Assembly: GCA_021768185.1 (NCBI GenBank) | Contig: JAETNP010000034.1 | Location: 1 to 64,000, forward strand | Length of the DNA stretch: 64,000 nucleotides | Direction: 5' to 3' | Source of the DNA: Oscillospiraceae bacterium | GTDB lineage: Bacteria > Bacillota > Clostridia > Oscillospirales > Oscillospiraceae | Part shown: piece after piece, positions 52,042 to 61,704 of the stretch | Numbering within the stretch: position 1 is the stretch's first letter | Layout of the letters: each line of letters begins with the position of its first letter | Made by a program: the position numbers and the translations under genes | Notes under the pieces: generated by a model | What the model was told of the DNA's origin: nothing | What the model saw: the letters and a program-made list of their open reading frames with translations, nothing else | Database searches by the model: none

Positions 52042-52908
52042 TTATTTGTGCTTCCCCTGGAAGAACAGCGCCAGGGTGCCGGGACCGGAGTGGTTGCCGA
52101 TGACCGGGCCTACGTAGTTGATGACCAGCTTGTCCACTTTGTATTTGGCTTTGATGGCCTCCCCCAGGGCCACGGCCTCGTCCTCGCAGTCGCCGTGGCT
52201 GATGAACACCACCGAGGGGTCCTCCACCAGCTCGTCCATCTTCTCCAGCAGGGCGTTCACCGATGCCTTCCGGCCCCGGACCTTGCTGACGGGGATCAGA
52301 TGGCCCTCGTCGTCCACGTGGAGCACCGGCTTCATTTGCAGCATGGTGCCCAGCAGGGCCGCCGCCGCGCTGACCCGGCCGCCCCGCTTGAGGTGGTTCA
52401 GGTCGTCCACGGTGAACCAGTGGTCGATATGGTCCTTCCGCTCCTCCACGAAGTCCCGGAGCTCCTCGATGGATTTTCCCTTCCGCTTCTCCTGGACCGC
52501 CAGATAGACCAGCATTCCCTGCCCCAGGGAGGCGGCCCGGCTGTCGCACACCAGCACCTTGCTGCCGGGATGGGCGTTCATGACCTCCCCGGCGGCAATG
52601 GCAGCGGACTGATAGGTGGTGGAGAGGCCCGAGGAGAAGGCGATGCACAGCACGTCCTTCCCCTGGTTCACCAGCTCCGTCATGATCTCGGTGAACACCG
52701 CCACGTTAATGGCGGAGGTGGTGCCCAGAGCGCCGCCCCGGACGCGGTTATAGAAATCCTTGGCGGAAATGTCCCGGTAGTCCAGGTGATTGAAATATTC
52801 CTTGCCCTCCATAATGAAGCTGAGGGGCAGGACATGCAGCTCCAGTTCCTCCGCCATCTCCGCGGACAGATCGCAGCAGCTGTCGGTGAGAATCACATAA
52901 TCTTTCAT
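52042..52908 (-). CDS. DegV family fatty-acid-binding protein
   Basis: 288 residues. Start YVILTDSCCDLSAEM and the lipid-pocket blocks FSSGLSTTYQSA (about 92-103) and DSRAASLGQGMLV (about 122-134) are characteristic. So are LNHLKRGGRVSAAAALLGTML (about 170-190) and the late ISHGDCEDEA. DegV/FakB proteins bind a fatty acid and present it to the kinase FakA for phospholipid synthesis. No fakA is adjacent, as is usual for solitary DegV genes in Clostridia. Confidence 0.93.
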   Translation of the reverse strand: MKDYVILTDSCCDLSAEMAEELELHVLPLSFIMEGKEYFNHLDYRDISAKDFYNRVRGGALGTTSAINVAVFTEIMTELVNQGKDVLCIAFSSGLSTTYQSAAIAAGEVMNAHPGSKVLVCDSRAASLGQGMLVYLAVQEKRKGKSIEELRDFVEERKDHIDHWFTVDDLNHLKRGGRVSAAAALLGTMLQMKPVLHVDDEGHLIPVSKVRGRKASVNALLEKMDELVEDPSVVFISHGDCEDEAVALGEAIKAKYKVDKLVINYVGPVIGNHSGPGTLALFFQGKHK

Positions 52909-52974
52909 ACAAGGTCTCCTTTTTTAACGAACAATATCACGCGGACCGGCAAACAGGTCCAGCTTTTCCTCTCT

Positions 52975-53002
52975 ATTATACCACATTCCTGCGGAAGCGC
53001 AA
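52975..53002 (-). promoter_or_regulatory. promoter of degV
   Basis: Minus strand TTGCGC (53002-52997), 16 bases, TATAAT (52980-52975). Confidence 0.65.
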
Positions 53003-53021
53003 GAGAAAAATGCAGACAGAC

Positions 53022-55361
53022 TCACCCCTCCGGTGACCGTGCGGCATAGAGTGCCGAGGCCCGCGTGTCGATCTCCCGGAGATAGGGGGTGATATCGTCC
53101 TTTCCGTGGCCCTCCCTGCAGAGCGCCGAGATCTCCCGGTGGAGCCGGTTGGAGGCGTCGTAGGGCGGAATGTACAGGCGGCGGAGTACGTGAGTGGAGA
53201 TGCTGGTGGGATTCATGTAGCTCTCCACGCAGCGGGCCGCGGGGGTGGAGCTGAGCATCCCGCAGAGGTAGTAGGCCTCCTCTTCGCAGTCCGTGGCGAT
53301 ATACATGACCTTCTCGTTGGGCAGCAGCAGCTTCTCCCCCAGGAAGGGGTCGTTCACCGTGCCGGTCACCGCGCAGACAAACCGGGTGGCGATGTACTTC
53401 CACACCACCTTGTAGGGGGCGAAGGTATAGGCCCCCACCCGCAGGACCGTGTGAAACGCCTGCTGCTGGAGGGCCCGCTCCCATCCGGCGAAGCCCCTGC
53501 GGCCATCCAGAACTTCGCGGAAGCGGTTCAGATAGGCCCAAGTCAGGGGGGCGATGCGCTCCAGTTCCTCCTGGGGAACGGGGCGTATTCTGGTCTCGGC
53601 GGTGTGGGGACAGAGAATGCAGGCGTCGTAAGACGTACGCCACTGCCGAATGCCGCCGCCCTTCAGCATGGGGAAAACAAAGGTCTTCTCCAGCTGCACC
53701 GTTACCTGCTCCGTCTTCCGTTTCGCCCGGTCCACGACGTTGGCAGCCGTGACCAGATATCCTTCGGCGCTGACGGGCTTCAGCCAGTACACGGCGTTGG
53801 CGCCGCCGGTGAATACACCAGTCCTTGCCCGGTAGGGGTTGGTCCCCAGGGCCCGGCGGATGACCGCCAGCTCCTCCCCGGGGGCGGTGATCCAGGGGGC
53901 CGCCGGGTCGTCCTCCGAGGCCGGCCGGGCCCGCTGCTCCTCCCGGGAGAGGTGCGCCAGCACTTCCGGCAGGGGCGCGTAGGGGTCGAAGGGACGGGTT
54001 TTGCGGCCGTCCCGCCGCCTCCAGCGGAAATAGGGCACGGGGTAGACGGTCTCCTGTCCCTTCCGGGCGAAAAAGAGGGCTGCCCCGGCGGCGGCGTCCT
54101 CGAACACCCGGACCTCCGACAGGTCGTCCACCCGGAGCACCTGCACGGGTGTCTCCCCCATCCGGAACCGGCGGAAGCCGGCCCCGTTCTGGGCGGACTT
54201 GAACAGCCCCTGCCGGAGGATGAAGCCGATGACCCCGCCCTCCTTCAGCAGCCGGTCCATGGCGGCGTAAGTGATGAGGGCGGAAACGTCCTCCTTGGAG
54301 AAGCTCAGGTCCAGGCCCCTGGCGGAGAGAAGCCCGTATCCGGCCCAGGCCTCCCCGGAGCGGCCCCGGCAGGACGCGGGCAGATATTCCCAGTTCACCC
54401 AGGGGGGGTTCCCTGCGATGATATCCGCTTCCCCCACCATCCCGGCGGCGGCAGGCGACAGAACGTCCCCGGTATGAACGGGGATGGCTGCCTCTGTTTT
54501 GCCGTCCAGCAGATCCAGCACGGACAGGAGATAGTTGGTCTTTGCGGTCAGTACGGCCAGCGGGTTGAGATCCATGCCCCGGACCGTGGAGACGATGGCC
54601 TCCAGAGGCAGGCCCGCTTTCCGCTTCATGGCGATGGCCCGGCACAGGAAGGTGCCGGAGCCGCAGGTGGGGTCGATGACGGAAAAACCGGCGGCGTCCG
54701 CCGCTCCCCGGGCATCCGCCGCCTGACGGAGGGTCCACTCCGCCAGCCAGTCGGGGGTGTAGTACTCCCCCAGGGCGTGGCGCAGCTCCCTTGGGATCAT
54801 GGACTCGTAGATCTGCTTGATGAGATCGCAGCTGTCCTCCGGGCGAAAGGCGCCGGAAAACGCAGGGACCTCGCAGCGGACTGCGGCGGCGCGGATGGCG
54901 TCCAGCACCGGAGCGAATCCGTTTTCCAGTTCGTACACCGGCCAGCAGTACCAGTCGTCTCCGCCGTAGTTGGCCACGCCGTATTTCCCGGGAAACCCGC
55001 CCAGGATAAGATCCTCCCGGGAGGCGGGTCCGCCGCCGTGAAGCCCCCGGAGGGCGGACTCCATGATGACCTTGACGAGGAGGCTGTAACAGGTCTGGAT
55101 GGAGAAGAACCGCAGCAGCAGCTCCTCCGTCCCGCCGCAGTCCTCCGCCAGCCGGACCAGCCTGCTGTTGCCGGAGGGGCCGGCGGAGAGGTCCCCGTAG
55201 ATGGACCGGAAGTCCTCCCGCCAGCCGGCAGTCAGCGCCGAGGCCTTTTCCGAGGGCCGGCGGAGAAAGGAGAGGATTGCCGCCGCCGCGTTGTCTATTT
55301 CTTTCCGCAGAGGGGACTGCGCATTTTTCAGGTCCCCGCAGAGCGCGCATAAGTTGATCAC
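53022..55361 (-). CDS. N6-adenine DNA methyltransferase-like protein, orphan
   Basis: 779 residues from the GTG at 55361, chosen because AAAGGAGG precedes it and the promoter lies just upstream. An N-terminal helical region leads to GEYYTP (198-203), SAM motif I DPTCGSGTFL (230-239) and catalytic motif IV NPPW (318-321), the N6-adenine signature. The C-terminal ~400 residues resemble a target-recognition and helical part as in type IIG/Eco57I-like or PglX-like enzymes. No Asp/Glu nuclease motif and no restriction, BREX or specificity gene is nearby. It may be a solitary epigenetic methylase. Confidence 0.88.
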   Translation of the reverse strand: MINLCALCGDLKNAQSPLRKEIDNAAAAILSFLRRPSEKASALTAGWREDFRSIYGDLSAGPSGNSRLVRLAEDCGGTEELLLRFFSIQTCYSLLVKVIMESALRGLHGGGPASREDLILGGFPGKYGVANYGGDDWYCWPVYELENGFAPVLDAIRAAAVRCEVPAFSGAFRPEDSCDLIKQIYESMIPRELRHALGEYYTPDWLAEWTLRQAADARGAADAAGFSVIDPTCGSGTFLCRAIAMKRKAGLPLEAIVSTVRGMDLNPLAVLTAKTNYLLSVLDLLDGKTEAAIPVHTGDVLSPAAAGMVGEADIIAGNPPWVNWEYLPASCRGRSGEAWAGYGLLSARGLDLSFSKEDVSALITYAAMDRLLKEGGVIGFILRQGLFKSAQNGAGFRRFRMGETPVQVLRVDDLSEVRVFEDAAAGAALFFARKGQETVYPVPYFRWRRRDGRKTRPFDPYAPLPEVLAHLSREEQRARPASEDDPAAPWITAPGEELAVIRRALGTNPYRARTGVFTGGANAVYWLKPVSAEGYLVTAANVVDRAKRKTEQVTVQLEKTFVFPMLKGGGIRQWRTSYDACILCPHTAETRIRPVPQEELERIAPLTWAYLNRFREVLDGRRGFAGWERALQQQAFHTVLRVGAYTFAPYKVVWKYIATRFVCAVTGTVNDPFLGEKLLLPNEKVMYIATDCEEEAYYLCGMLSSTPAARCVESYMNPTSISTHVLRRLYIPPYDASNRLHREISALCREGHGKDDITPYLREIDTRASALYAARSPEG

Positions 55362-55390
55362 AGGCCGGATTCCTCCTTTGAGATACACCC

Positions 55391-55419
55391 ATTGTACAGG
55401 AAGCCGGTCCATATTGCAA
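55391..55419 (-). promoter_or_regulatory. promoter of the DNA methylase gene
   Basis: Minus strand TTGCAA (55419-55414), 17 bases, TACAAT (55396-55391). The start is near 55384, giving a leader of only about 23 bases. Confidence 0.72.
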
Positions 55420-55478
55420 TCAAATCCGGAAAAAATGCCGGATATGGCAGGCAAATATGAGAAGTTTCAAAACCTCGC

Positions 55479-55507
55479 TTGTCATTGCCCCCCGGCTGTG
55501 ATATAAT
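55479..55507 (+). promoter_or_regulatory. promoter of the gdpP-rplI-dnaB operon
   Basis: TTGTCA (55479-55484), 17 bases, TATAAT (55502-55507). The start near 55514 lies upstream of the GTG chosen for gdpP and makes a TTG at 55522 unlikely. Confidence 0.8.
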
Positions 55508-55569
55508 CAGTCCCAACATTATTGAGAGCAGCCCTCCGATGGCCGGAGGGAAGAGGGGGAAAGACTGCC

Positions 55570-57564
55570 GTGCATAAGAAGCTGTCCAGGCTCATCGAGC
55601 CGAATCTACAGCCATATCTGCTGTGCCTGGCCCTGTTTGCCGCCCTGACGGCGACCGTCCAGCCTCTGCTGGCGCTGGCGGAGGCGGCGGCCCTGGCGCT
55701 GCTGTACATTTATCACCGCCGCCAGAGTACGCGCCGGCGGCGCAACGTGATGCAGTACATTGAGTCCATCACCGGCGGAACGGATTCCATCAGCAAAAAC
55801 AGTATGCTCAATACGCCGCTGCCCGTGGTGGTGTTCCGGGGAGACAACGGTGAGGTCGTCTGGGCCAACCAGGGCTTTTCAGCCCTGGCGGAGGCCCAGG
55901 ACGATGTGTTCAGTATGCGCATCGAGGACCTGGCCCCGGATTTTGACTACCGCTGGCTCCTGGACGGGAACACGGGAGAGGACGCGGAGGAGCTTACCGA
56001 AATCGGGGGGCGGACCTATCGGGTCTACGGCACCGCCAGCCGGTCGTCCGGCCGCGCCTCCAGCCAGGACCAGATTGTCACCGCCTACTTTATCGACGTT
56101 ACCGAGAGCAAGCATATCCAGGCCCTGTACGAGTCCAGCCGCCCGGTGACCTGCCTGCTGGTGCTGGACAACTACGAGGAATTGCTGAAAGCCGGCGGCG
56201 AGGCGGCCAAGAGCGCCGTCCTGGCCCAGATCGACGAGCGGCTGAACGCCTGGACCACCGGCTCCGGCGGTATGCTCCGCAAATTCGACCGGGATCGGTA
56301 TCTGTTCCAGTGCGACGAGCAGTCCTTCCGCCGCCTGGTGGACGACAAGTTCTCCATATTGGAGTCCATCCATCAGGTGACCAGCGAGGACGGCGTCACC
56401 GCCTCCCTGTCCATCGGCGTGGGCAAGGACTGCGAGAGCTACGAGGAGGGCTTCCGGTGGGCGGAGAAGTCCATTGAGATGGCCCTCAGCCGGGGCGGTG
56501 ACCAGGCAGTGGTGAAGGACAGCCTGGACTTCCAGTTCTATGGCGGCCGGTCCAAGTCCACGGAGAAGCGCACCAAGGTCAAGAGCCGGGTCATGGCCAA
56601 GGCCCTGGGGGAGCTGATTGCGGACGCGGGGCAGGTCTACGTCATGGGCCACGAGTACGCGGACATGGACGCGGTGGGCGCGGCGGCGGGCGTCTGCTGC
56701 GCCGCCCGGAAGAAGGGCAAAAAGGCCCAGATCGTCATCGACATGGAGGGCAACAACGCCCGGCCTCTGGTCCGCAAGCTCCGGGAGCTGCCGGAGTATG
56801 AGGACGTGTTTGTCAGCGGACCGGACGCCTTCATCCACGCCCAGCCCGGGGCCCTGCTGGTGGTGGTGGACACCAATCGGCCGGACATGGTGGAGAACCG
56901 GCAGCTGCTGGACGCCTGCAACCGGGTGGCGGTCATCGACCACCACCGCCGGGCGGCCACCTATATCGAGAATGCGGCGCTGAACTTCCACGAGCCCTAC
57001 GCCTCCTCCGCATCGGAGCTGGTGACGGAGCTTCTGCAGTACCTGGTGGAGCCCAGCGACATGCTGCGGGGAGAGGCGGAGGCCCTGCTGGCGGGCATCG
57101 TGCTGGATACCAAGAACTTTGTCATGCGGGCGGGGAGCCGGACCTTTGAGGCGGCGGCCTTCCTGCGCCGGGCGGGGGCGGACACCTACGAGGTCCGCCG
57201 GTACTTCCAGAGCGACCTGGCCAGCATGATCCAGCGCTACGAGATCATCCGGGAGGCCCAGATGGTCCACGGGGACATCGCCCTGGCGGTGGCCCGCAAC
57301 GAGGTGGACCGGGTGACGGCGGCCAAGACCGCCGACGACCTGCTGAATCTGGAGGGGGTCCAGGCGTCCATCGTGCTCTACCGCCAGGGAAACGGGGTGT
57401 CCATGTCGGGCCGCTCCCTGGGGGAGGTCAACGTGCAGGTGATCCTGGAGCAGCTGGGCGGCGGCGGCAACGGCACCTCCGCCGGAGGACATGTGCCGGA
57501 CAGCGACCTGGACGAGGTCCGCCAGCGGGTGCTGGAGGCCATTGGGAACTATTATATTACGTGA
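55570..57564 (+). CDS. gdpP: cyclic-di-AMP phosphodiesterase GdpP (YybT)
   Basis: 664 residues from the GTG at 55570. Two membrane segments (about 15-50) are followed by a PAS-like domain (about 75-165). A degenerate GGDEF domain (about 175-300) reads [14 protein letters not shown] where the active loop would be. The DHH phosphoesterase has D365-M-D367 ([10 protein letters not shown]) and D457-H-H (VIDHHRR). A DHHA1 domain follows, with a Gly-rich [12 protein letters not shown] near the end. It hydrolyses c-di-AMP to pApA, setting osmolyte and cell wall homeostasis. Gene order gdpP-rplI-dnaB is conserved in Bacillota. Confidence 0.95.
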   Translation: MHKKLSRLIEPNLQPYLLCLALFAALTATVQPLLALAEAAALALLYIYHRRQSTRRRRNVMQYIESITGGTDSISKNSMLNTPLPVVVFRGDNGEVVWANQGFSALAEAQDDVFSMRIEDLAPDFDYRWLLDGNTGEDAEELTEIGGRTYRVYGTASRSSGRASSQDQIVTAYFIDVTESKHIQALYESSRPVTCLLVLDNYEELLKAGGEAAKSAVLAQIDERLNAWTTGSGGMLRKFDRDRYLFQCDEQSFRRLVDDKFSILESIHQVTSEDGVTASLSIGVGKDCESYEEGFRWAEKSIEMALSRGGDQAVVKDSLDFQFYGGRSKSTEKRTKVKSRVMAKALGELIADAGQVYVMGHEYADMDAVGAAAGVCCAARKKGKKAQIVIDMEGNNARPLVRKLRELPEYEDVFVSGPDAFIHAQPGALLVVVDTNRPDMVENRQLLDACNRVAVIDHHRRAATYIENAALNFHEPYASSASELVTELLQYLVEPSDMLRGEAEALLAGIVLDTKNFVMRAGSRTFEAAAFLRRAGADTYEVRRYFQSDLASMIQRYEIIREAQMVHGDIALAVARNEVDRVTAAKTADDLLNLEGVQASIVLYRQGNGVSMSGRSLGEVNVQVILEQLGGGGNGTSAGGHVPDSDLDEVRQRVLEAIGNYYIT

Positions 57565-57601
57565 CAAAAAAACGACATTTTCGATCAGGAGGACAAACAC
57601 C

Positions 57602-58051
57602 ATGAAAGTGATTTTGCAGCAGGACGTGCGGGGCCAGGGGAAGAAGGGCCAGATGATCGAGGTAGCGGAGGGCTACGCCCGGAACTTCCTTCTGCCCAGG
57701 AAGCTGGCGGTGCCCGCCACCGCCGACGCGGTGAACACCATGAAGCTGAAGGAGAAGGCCAAGAAGGCGGAGGACGCCCGCCTCAAGGCCGAAGCGGAGG
57801 CCGTTGTGGAGAAGCTGAAAAATTCTCCCGTCAAGGTGACGGCCCGGGCCGGGGCCAACGGGAAGCTCTTCGGGGCCGTGACCAGCAAGGAGGTTTCCGA
57901 CGCCCTGCAGGCGCAGTATGGTATTGAGCTTGCCAAGCAGAAGATTGTGATGGATGAGCCCATCAAGGCGTATGGGAGTTATGAATTGAAGGCTAAACTG
58001 GGATATGAGGTTTCGGGGACCGTCTACGTGATGGTGGTAGAAGAGAAGTAG
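57602..58051 (+). CDS. rplI: 50S ribosomal protein L9
   Basis: 149 residues, standard length. N-terminal [20 protein letters not shown] and the L9 signature [17 protein letters not shown] (about 24-40), a long central helix (about 45-75) and a C-terminal RNA-binding domain with [14 protein letters not shown]. It binds 23S rRNA at the base of the L1 stalk. Ribosome site CAGGAGGA. Separated from dnaB by copy R6. Confidence 0.98.
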   Translation: MKVILQQDVRGQGKKGQMIEVAEGYARNFLLPRKLAVPATADAVNTMKLKEKAKKAEDARLKAEAEAVVEKLKNSPVKVTARAGANGKLFGAVTSKEVSDALQAQYGIELAKQKIVMDEPIKAYGSYELKAKLGYEVSGTVYVMVVEEK

Positions 58052-58590
58052 CCTGCCGCGCTCCGCGCGGCACGGGAGCCGTTTCTCATCGATAGCCCGG
58101 GGCCTGCGCGGCCCCGGACCCTGCGGTTACTTTTGCCGCGCGGCAAAAGTAACCAAAAACGCGCTTAAACCTACGGTTTAAGAATCCCTTCTCAGCCCCG
58201 CCTGACCGGCGGGTCCTCGGCGAGGGGTTTGCGAGGGTTCGGTGCTTTCAAAGGGGTAGAGCCATCTACGGGGATTTGGTCTAACGGAACCATCCAGCAA
58301 AAAGCACCCCGGGGAGTTTGCTAAGTCGATACGGTAGGGGTTCCCGACAACCACGCTGAAACAGACGCAGAAAATGAACGAAGCGGACGGCAGTAAGGTT
58401 TAGACAAAACCGACTGTGCCTCGGGCGCAAAACTAATTTCTCCCGTAATTCAGGAGGATTCTTAAGGAACGCAGTTCCTTAAGCGATCTTTTGCTTCTTT
58501 TCGTTCGCACGAAAAGAAGGCCCCCGCGCCGGCGAGGCGCGAATCTAATCGATAGATGGGAAGTAGAGGCGGCCCGCAGGGCCGCAGGAA
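58052..58590. repeat. R-family modular hairpin repeat (copy R6, inverted core)
   Basis: 540 bases between rplI and dnaB, genes normally close together. Left end: CCGCGC/GCGCGG stem, CCCGGGGCC/GGCCCCGG, TTACTTTTGCC/GGCAAAAGTAAC (about 58127-58155), TTAAACC-TAC-GGTTTAA (about 58165-58182). The core holds module B in the opposite orientation to R4 and R5, ending GTGCCTCGGGCGCAAAACTAA. Right end: TTAAGGAAC/GTTCCTTAA (about 58460-58481) and a variant CTTCTTTTCG/CGAAAAGAAG stem (about 58495-58519), then GC stems before the dnaB ribosome site. Confidence 0.87.
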
Positions 58591-58605
58591 AAGGAGGTGT
58601 TCCGA

Positions 58606-59961
58606 TTGGCCTTTGAGGACGAAATCTTATCCCGCCAGATGCCCCACTCCCTGGAAGCAGAACAATCCGCCCTGGGCGCCATGCTCATCGACGCCGACTG
58701 CATCAAGGACGTGATGGACAAGCTCCAGCCCGACGACTTCTACGTCAAGCAGAACCGGGACATCTTTGAAACCATCTATACTATGTTCAGCTACTCCAAA
58801 CCCATCGACGGCGTGACGGTGGCGGAGGAGATGCAGAAAAACGGCACCTATGACGACCAGACCACCCGGAATTATCTGGTCCAGCTGATGGAGATCACCC
58901 CCACCAGCGCCAACGTCATGGAGTACGTGAAGATCGTCCAGGATAAAGCCCTCCTCCGCTCTCTGGCCAAGGCCGCCGGGGAGATCACTGCCATGGTTCA
59001 GGAGGGTTTGGGTGAGGCCCGGGACATCCTGGAGGCCTCGGAACAGAAGGTCTACGCCATCCGCCGGGGCCGGGGCAGCCAGGAGCTGACCCCCGTGGCC
59101 CAGCTCATCAAGCCCTTCCTGGACCGCCTCAACGACCTGGCCTCCGGGAAGCTGGAAATGGTGGGCCAGCCCAGCGGCTTCTCCGCCGTGGACCAGAAGA
59201 TCCACGGGCTGAACAAGTCCGACCTGATCCTGCTGGCTGCCCGCCCTGGCGTGGGCAAGAGCTCCTTCGCCATGAATATGGCCCTCAACGTGGCCCGCCA
59301 GTCCCAGAAGACGGTGGCCGTGTTCTCCCTGGAAATGAGCAAGGAACAGCTGCTGGAGCGCCTGCTGGCCTCCGAGGGGCTGGTGGAATTGAGCAGGCTG
59401 AAAACCGGACGGCTCAGCGCCTCCGACTGGGGGAAGATTACCCAGGCCGCCCGGACCCTGCGGCAGACGGATATCCGCATCGACGACAACCCCATGCTTA
59501 CCGCCGCCGACATGAACGCCAAGTGCCGCCGGCTGGAGAATCTGGGGCTGGTGGTGGTGGACTATCTGCAATTGATGAGCTCTTCCGGCGGTAAGAGCTA
59601 CGCCGGCGAGAACCGCCAGCAGGCGGTCAGCGACATCTCCCGTATGCTGAAAATTATGGCCAAGGAGCTGGACGTGCCCGTCATCTGCCTCAGCCAGCTC
59701 AGCCGCGCCAACGAAAAGCGTGAGGACAAGCGCCCCATGCTCTCCGACCTCCGTGACTCCGGCGCCATCGAGCAGGACGCGGACATCGTCATGTTCCTCT
59801 ACCGGGAGGACTACTATAAGGAGGACGCGGAAAACCGGAACGTGGCGGAGTGCATCGTGGCGAAGAACCGCCACGGCGAGACGGGGAAAGTGCCCCTCCG
59901 CTGGGCGCCGGAGTACGTGACCTTCAGTACGCTGGAAATGCGGTTTGACGAAGATGACTGA
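58606..59961 (+). CDS. dnaB: replicative DNA helicase DnaB
   Basis: 451 residues from a TTG at 58606, with AAGGAGG 8 bases upstream; a GTG at 58597 overlaps the ribosome site and is less likely. The N-terminal domain begins MPHSLEAEQSALGAMLID. The RecA-like motor has Walker A LLAARPGVGKSSFAMNMAL (about 205-223), VVVDYLQLMSS (about 317-327) and LRDSGAIEQDADIVMFLYRE near 385-404. Ring helicase at the replication fork (called dnaC in B. subtilis). It overlaps tilS by 8 bases. Confidence 0.97.
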   Translation: MAFEDEILSRQMPHSLEAEQSALGAMLIDADCIKDVMDKLQPDDFYVKQNRDIFETIYTMFSYSKPIDGVTVAEEMQKNGTYDDQTTRNYLVQLMEITPTSANVMEYVKIVQDKALLRSLAKAAGEITAMVQEGLGEARDILEASEQKVYAIRRGRGSQELTPVAQLIKPFLDRLNDLASGKLEMVGQPSGFSAVDQKIHGLNKSDLILLAARPGVGKSSFAMNMALNVARQSQKTVAVFSLEMSKEQLLERLLASEGLVELSRLKTGRLSASDWGKITQAARTLRQTDIRIDDNPMLTAADMNAKCRRLENLGLVVVDYLQLMSSSGGKSYAGENRQQAVSDISRMLKIMAKELDVPVICLSQLSRANEKREDKRPMLSDLRDSGAIEQDADIVMFLYREDYYKEDAENRNVAECIVAKNRHGETGKVPLRWAPEYVTFSTLEMRFDEDD

Positions 59962-61276
59962 CCCGCTGGTACGAAAGGTCCGTGCCTTCTGCGAAAAGCA
60001 CGGTATGCTGCCCAGGGGCGGTACGGTGCTGTGCGCCCTCTCTGGAGGACGGGATTCCATGGCAATGCTGCATATCCTCTCCATGCTGGCGGAGGAGGGG
60101 GGCTTCCGGATCGCCGCCGCCCACTTCAACCACCGGCTGCGGCCCACGGCGGACCGGGATGAGGACTTTGTTCGGAATTGGTGCCGGGAGCGGGGCATCC
60201 CATTGACCTGCGGGGCCGGAGACGTAAAGGCTTTTGCCGCGCGGGAGGGCCTGGGCGTCGAGGACGCGGCCCGGAAGCTGCGCTACGCCTTCTTGGAGAC
60301 CGCCGCCCGGGATATGGGCGCGGAGCGGATCGCCACAGCCCACCACCGGGAGGACAATGCCGAAACGGTACTGCTCCATCTTCTGCGTGGGACGGGCTTG
60401 CAGGGCTTATGTGGTATCGTCCCGGTTCGGGGGAAGATCGTCCGGCCCCTGCTGGAAACCAGCCGGGCGGAAATTGATGAATATGTACAGCGAAATTCCA
60501 TCCCCTACGTGGAGGACGAGAGCAATCAGGATACCCATTTCACCCGCAACCGCCTGCGGCTGGAGGTCCTGCCGCTGCTGGAGGAAATCTCCCCCGGCTG
60601 CGGAGGCCGGATCGCGGCGGCGGCGGAGCTGCTGCGGGAGGAAAACGACCATCTCTGCCGGGAGGCGGAGGCCCTTGTGCCGGAGGCGGCGGACGGCATG
60701 GCCGCCCTGCCTGCCCCGGTGCTGGACCGGCAGGACAAGGCTATACAGCGCCGCCTGGTCCGGGCCATGGGGCAGAAATTGGGCGTTGAACTGACAAAGG
60801 CGCAGACAGAAGCGGTACTGTCGCTGAAAACCGGCGGCTGTCTGGATCTGCCGGAGGACCTGTGCGCCGTCCGGAAACCTCACCGGCTGATCCTGCAAAA
60901 GCAGTCCCCTCTCCCGCCACCCCTTGTGCTTCATGAGGGCAGGCAGGACTGGGGGCGCTGGGAAATAACGCTGGAGCGGCGGACCGGTCCCGTGGAGAAC
61001 GCGCCGGACCAAATCGTCCTCCGGGATACGGTTGGCGAGCTGGCGGTGTCCGTCTGGGACGGCACGGGCCGTCTGGCGGTGGAAAACGGAAGCCGGACCA
61101 TTAAGCGATTGTTTGCCGACAGAGGCATCCCGGTAGAGCGCAGAAAGGAGCACCCGGCGTTGTTTCTGGACGGCAGAATTGCGGCGGTTTTCGGTGTGGC
61201 AGTGGATTGGGAATACAGACCGCAGAAGGAGGAGACGTGCCTGGTGATCACACTGGAGCCGTCCGGAGGGTCATGA
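59954..61276 (+). CDS. tilS: tRNA(Ile)-lysidine synthetase
   Basis: 440 residues. The PP-loop SGGRDS (30-35) activates C34 of the AUA-reading tRNA-Ile. FNHRLRPTADRDEDFVRNWC (about 57-76), ATAHHREDNAETVLLHLLRGTG (about 124-145) and FTRNRLRLEVLPLL (about 191-204) are typical. A C-terminal TilS_C domain includes SRTIKRLFADRGIP. It makes lysidine so that the tRNA reads AUA as Ile. An alternative TTG start lies 9 bases earlier. Conserved neighbour of hpt and ftsH. Confidence 0.95.
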   Translation: MTDPLVRKVRAFCEKHGMLPRGGTVLCALSGGRDSMAMLHILSMLAEEGGFRIAAAHFNHRLRPTADRDEDFVRNWCRERGIPLTCGAGDVKAFAAREGLGVEDAARKLRYAFLETAARDMGAERIATAHHREDNAETVLLHLLRGTGLQGLCGIVPVRGKIVRPLLETSRAEIDEYVQRNSIPYVEDESNQDTHFTRNRLRLEVLPLLEEISPGCGGRIAAAAELLREENDHLCREAEALVPEAADGMAALPAPVLDRQDKAIQRRLVRAMGQKLGVELTKAQTEAVLSLKTGGCLDLPEDLCAVRKPHRLILQKQSPLPPPLVLHEGRQDWGRWEITLERRTGPVENAPDQIVLRDTVGELAVSVWDGTGRLAVENGSRTIKRLFADRGIPVERRKEHPALFLDGRIAAVFGVAVDWEYRPQKEETCLVITLEPSGGS

Positions 61277-61698
61277 CAATCAGATACGCGGACAGCGGCG
61301 ACTTCCCCCTGCTGCACAGCCATGACCGGCATATTTGTGCGGAGGAGCTGAGAAACAGCATCGAGGCAAAGAGGGTCCTTGTCATGTTGTGCGGCGATCA
61401 ATTCGCCGGATGGCTGCGATATAATTTGTTCTGGGATAATCTGCCGTTTTTGAATATGCTGTACTTTTTTGAGGAATACAGAGGAATGGACTTTGGCGGC
61501 CAGTTAGTAGAGTATTGGGAGCAGGAAATGCTCAAGGCTGGTTATCGGGAGGTCCTGACCTCCACATTATCCAACGAGCAGGGACAGTTTTTCTTCCGGA
61601 AGATAGGCTATATAGACTGCGGTGCTCTATTGCTTCCCAGCGAACCGTTAGAGCTCATCCTGCGGAAGGAACTGACAGAGTACGCCGCCCCATCCTGA
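61273..61698 (+). CDS. GNAT family N-acetyltransferase
   Basis: 141 residues from the ATG at 61273, overlapping the tilS stop (ATGA), with CCGGAGGG upstream. A compact GNAT fold: MTIRYADSGDF start, central strand LNMLYFFEEYRGMDFGGQLV (about 62-81), where the acetyl-CoA loop is RGMDFG, and SNEQGQFFFRKIGYIDCG near 103-120. The substrate is unknown. It is a lineage-specific insertion between tilS and hpt. Codon use is a little more A/T-rich than tilS. Confidence 0.88.
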   Translation: MTIRYADSGDFPLLHSHDRHICAEELRNSIEAKRVLVMLCGDQFAGWLRYNLFWDNLPFLNMLYFFEEYRGMDFGGQLVEYWEQEMLKAGYREVLTSTLSNEQGQFFFRKIGYIDCGALLLPSEPLELILRKELTEYAAPS

Positions 61699-61704
61699 CC
61701 TGTA

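Noticed and set aside
52924..55419. 831-codon frame on the same strand as the DNA methylase but shifted
   Set aside because: The other frame has intact SAM and NPPW motifs; this one is Arg/Gly/Pro-rich without motifs.
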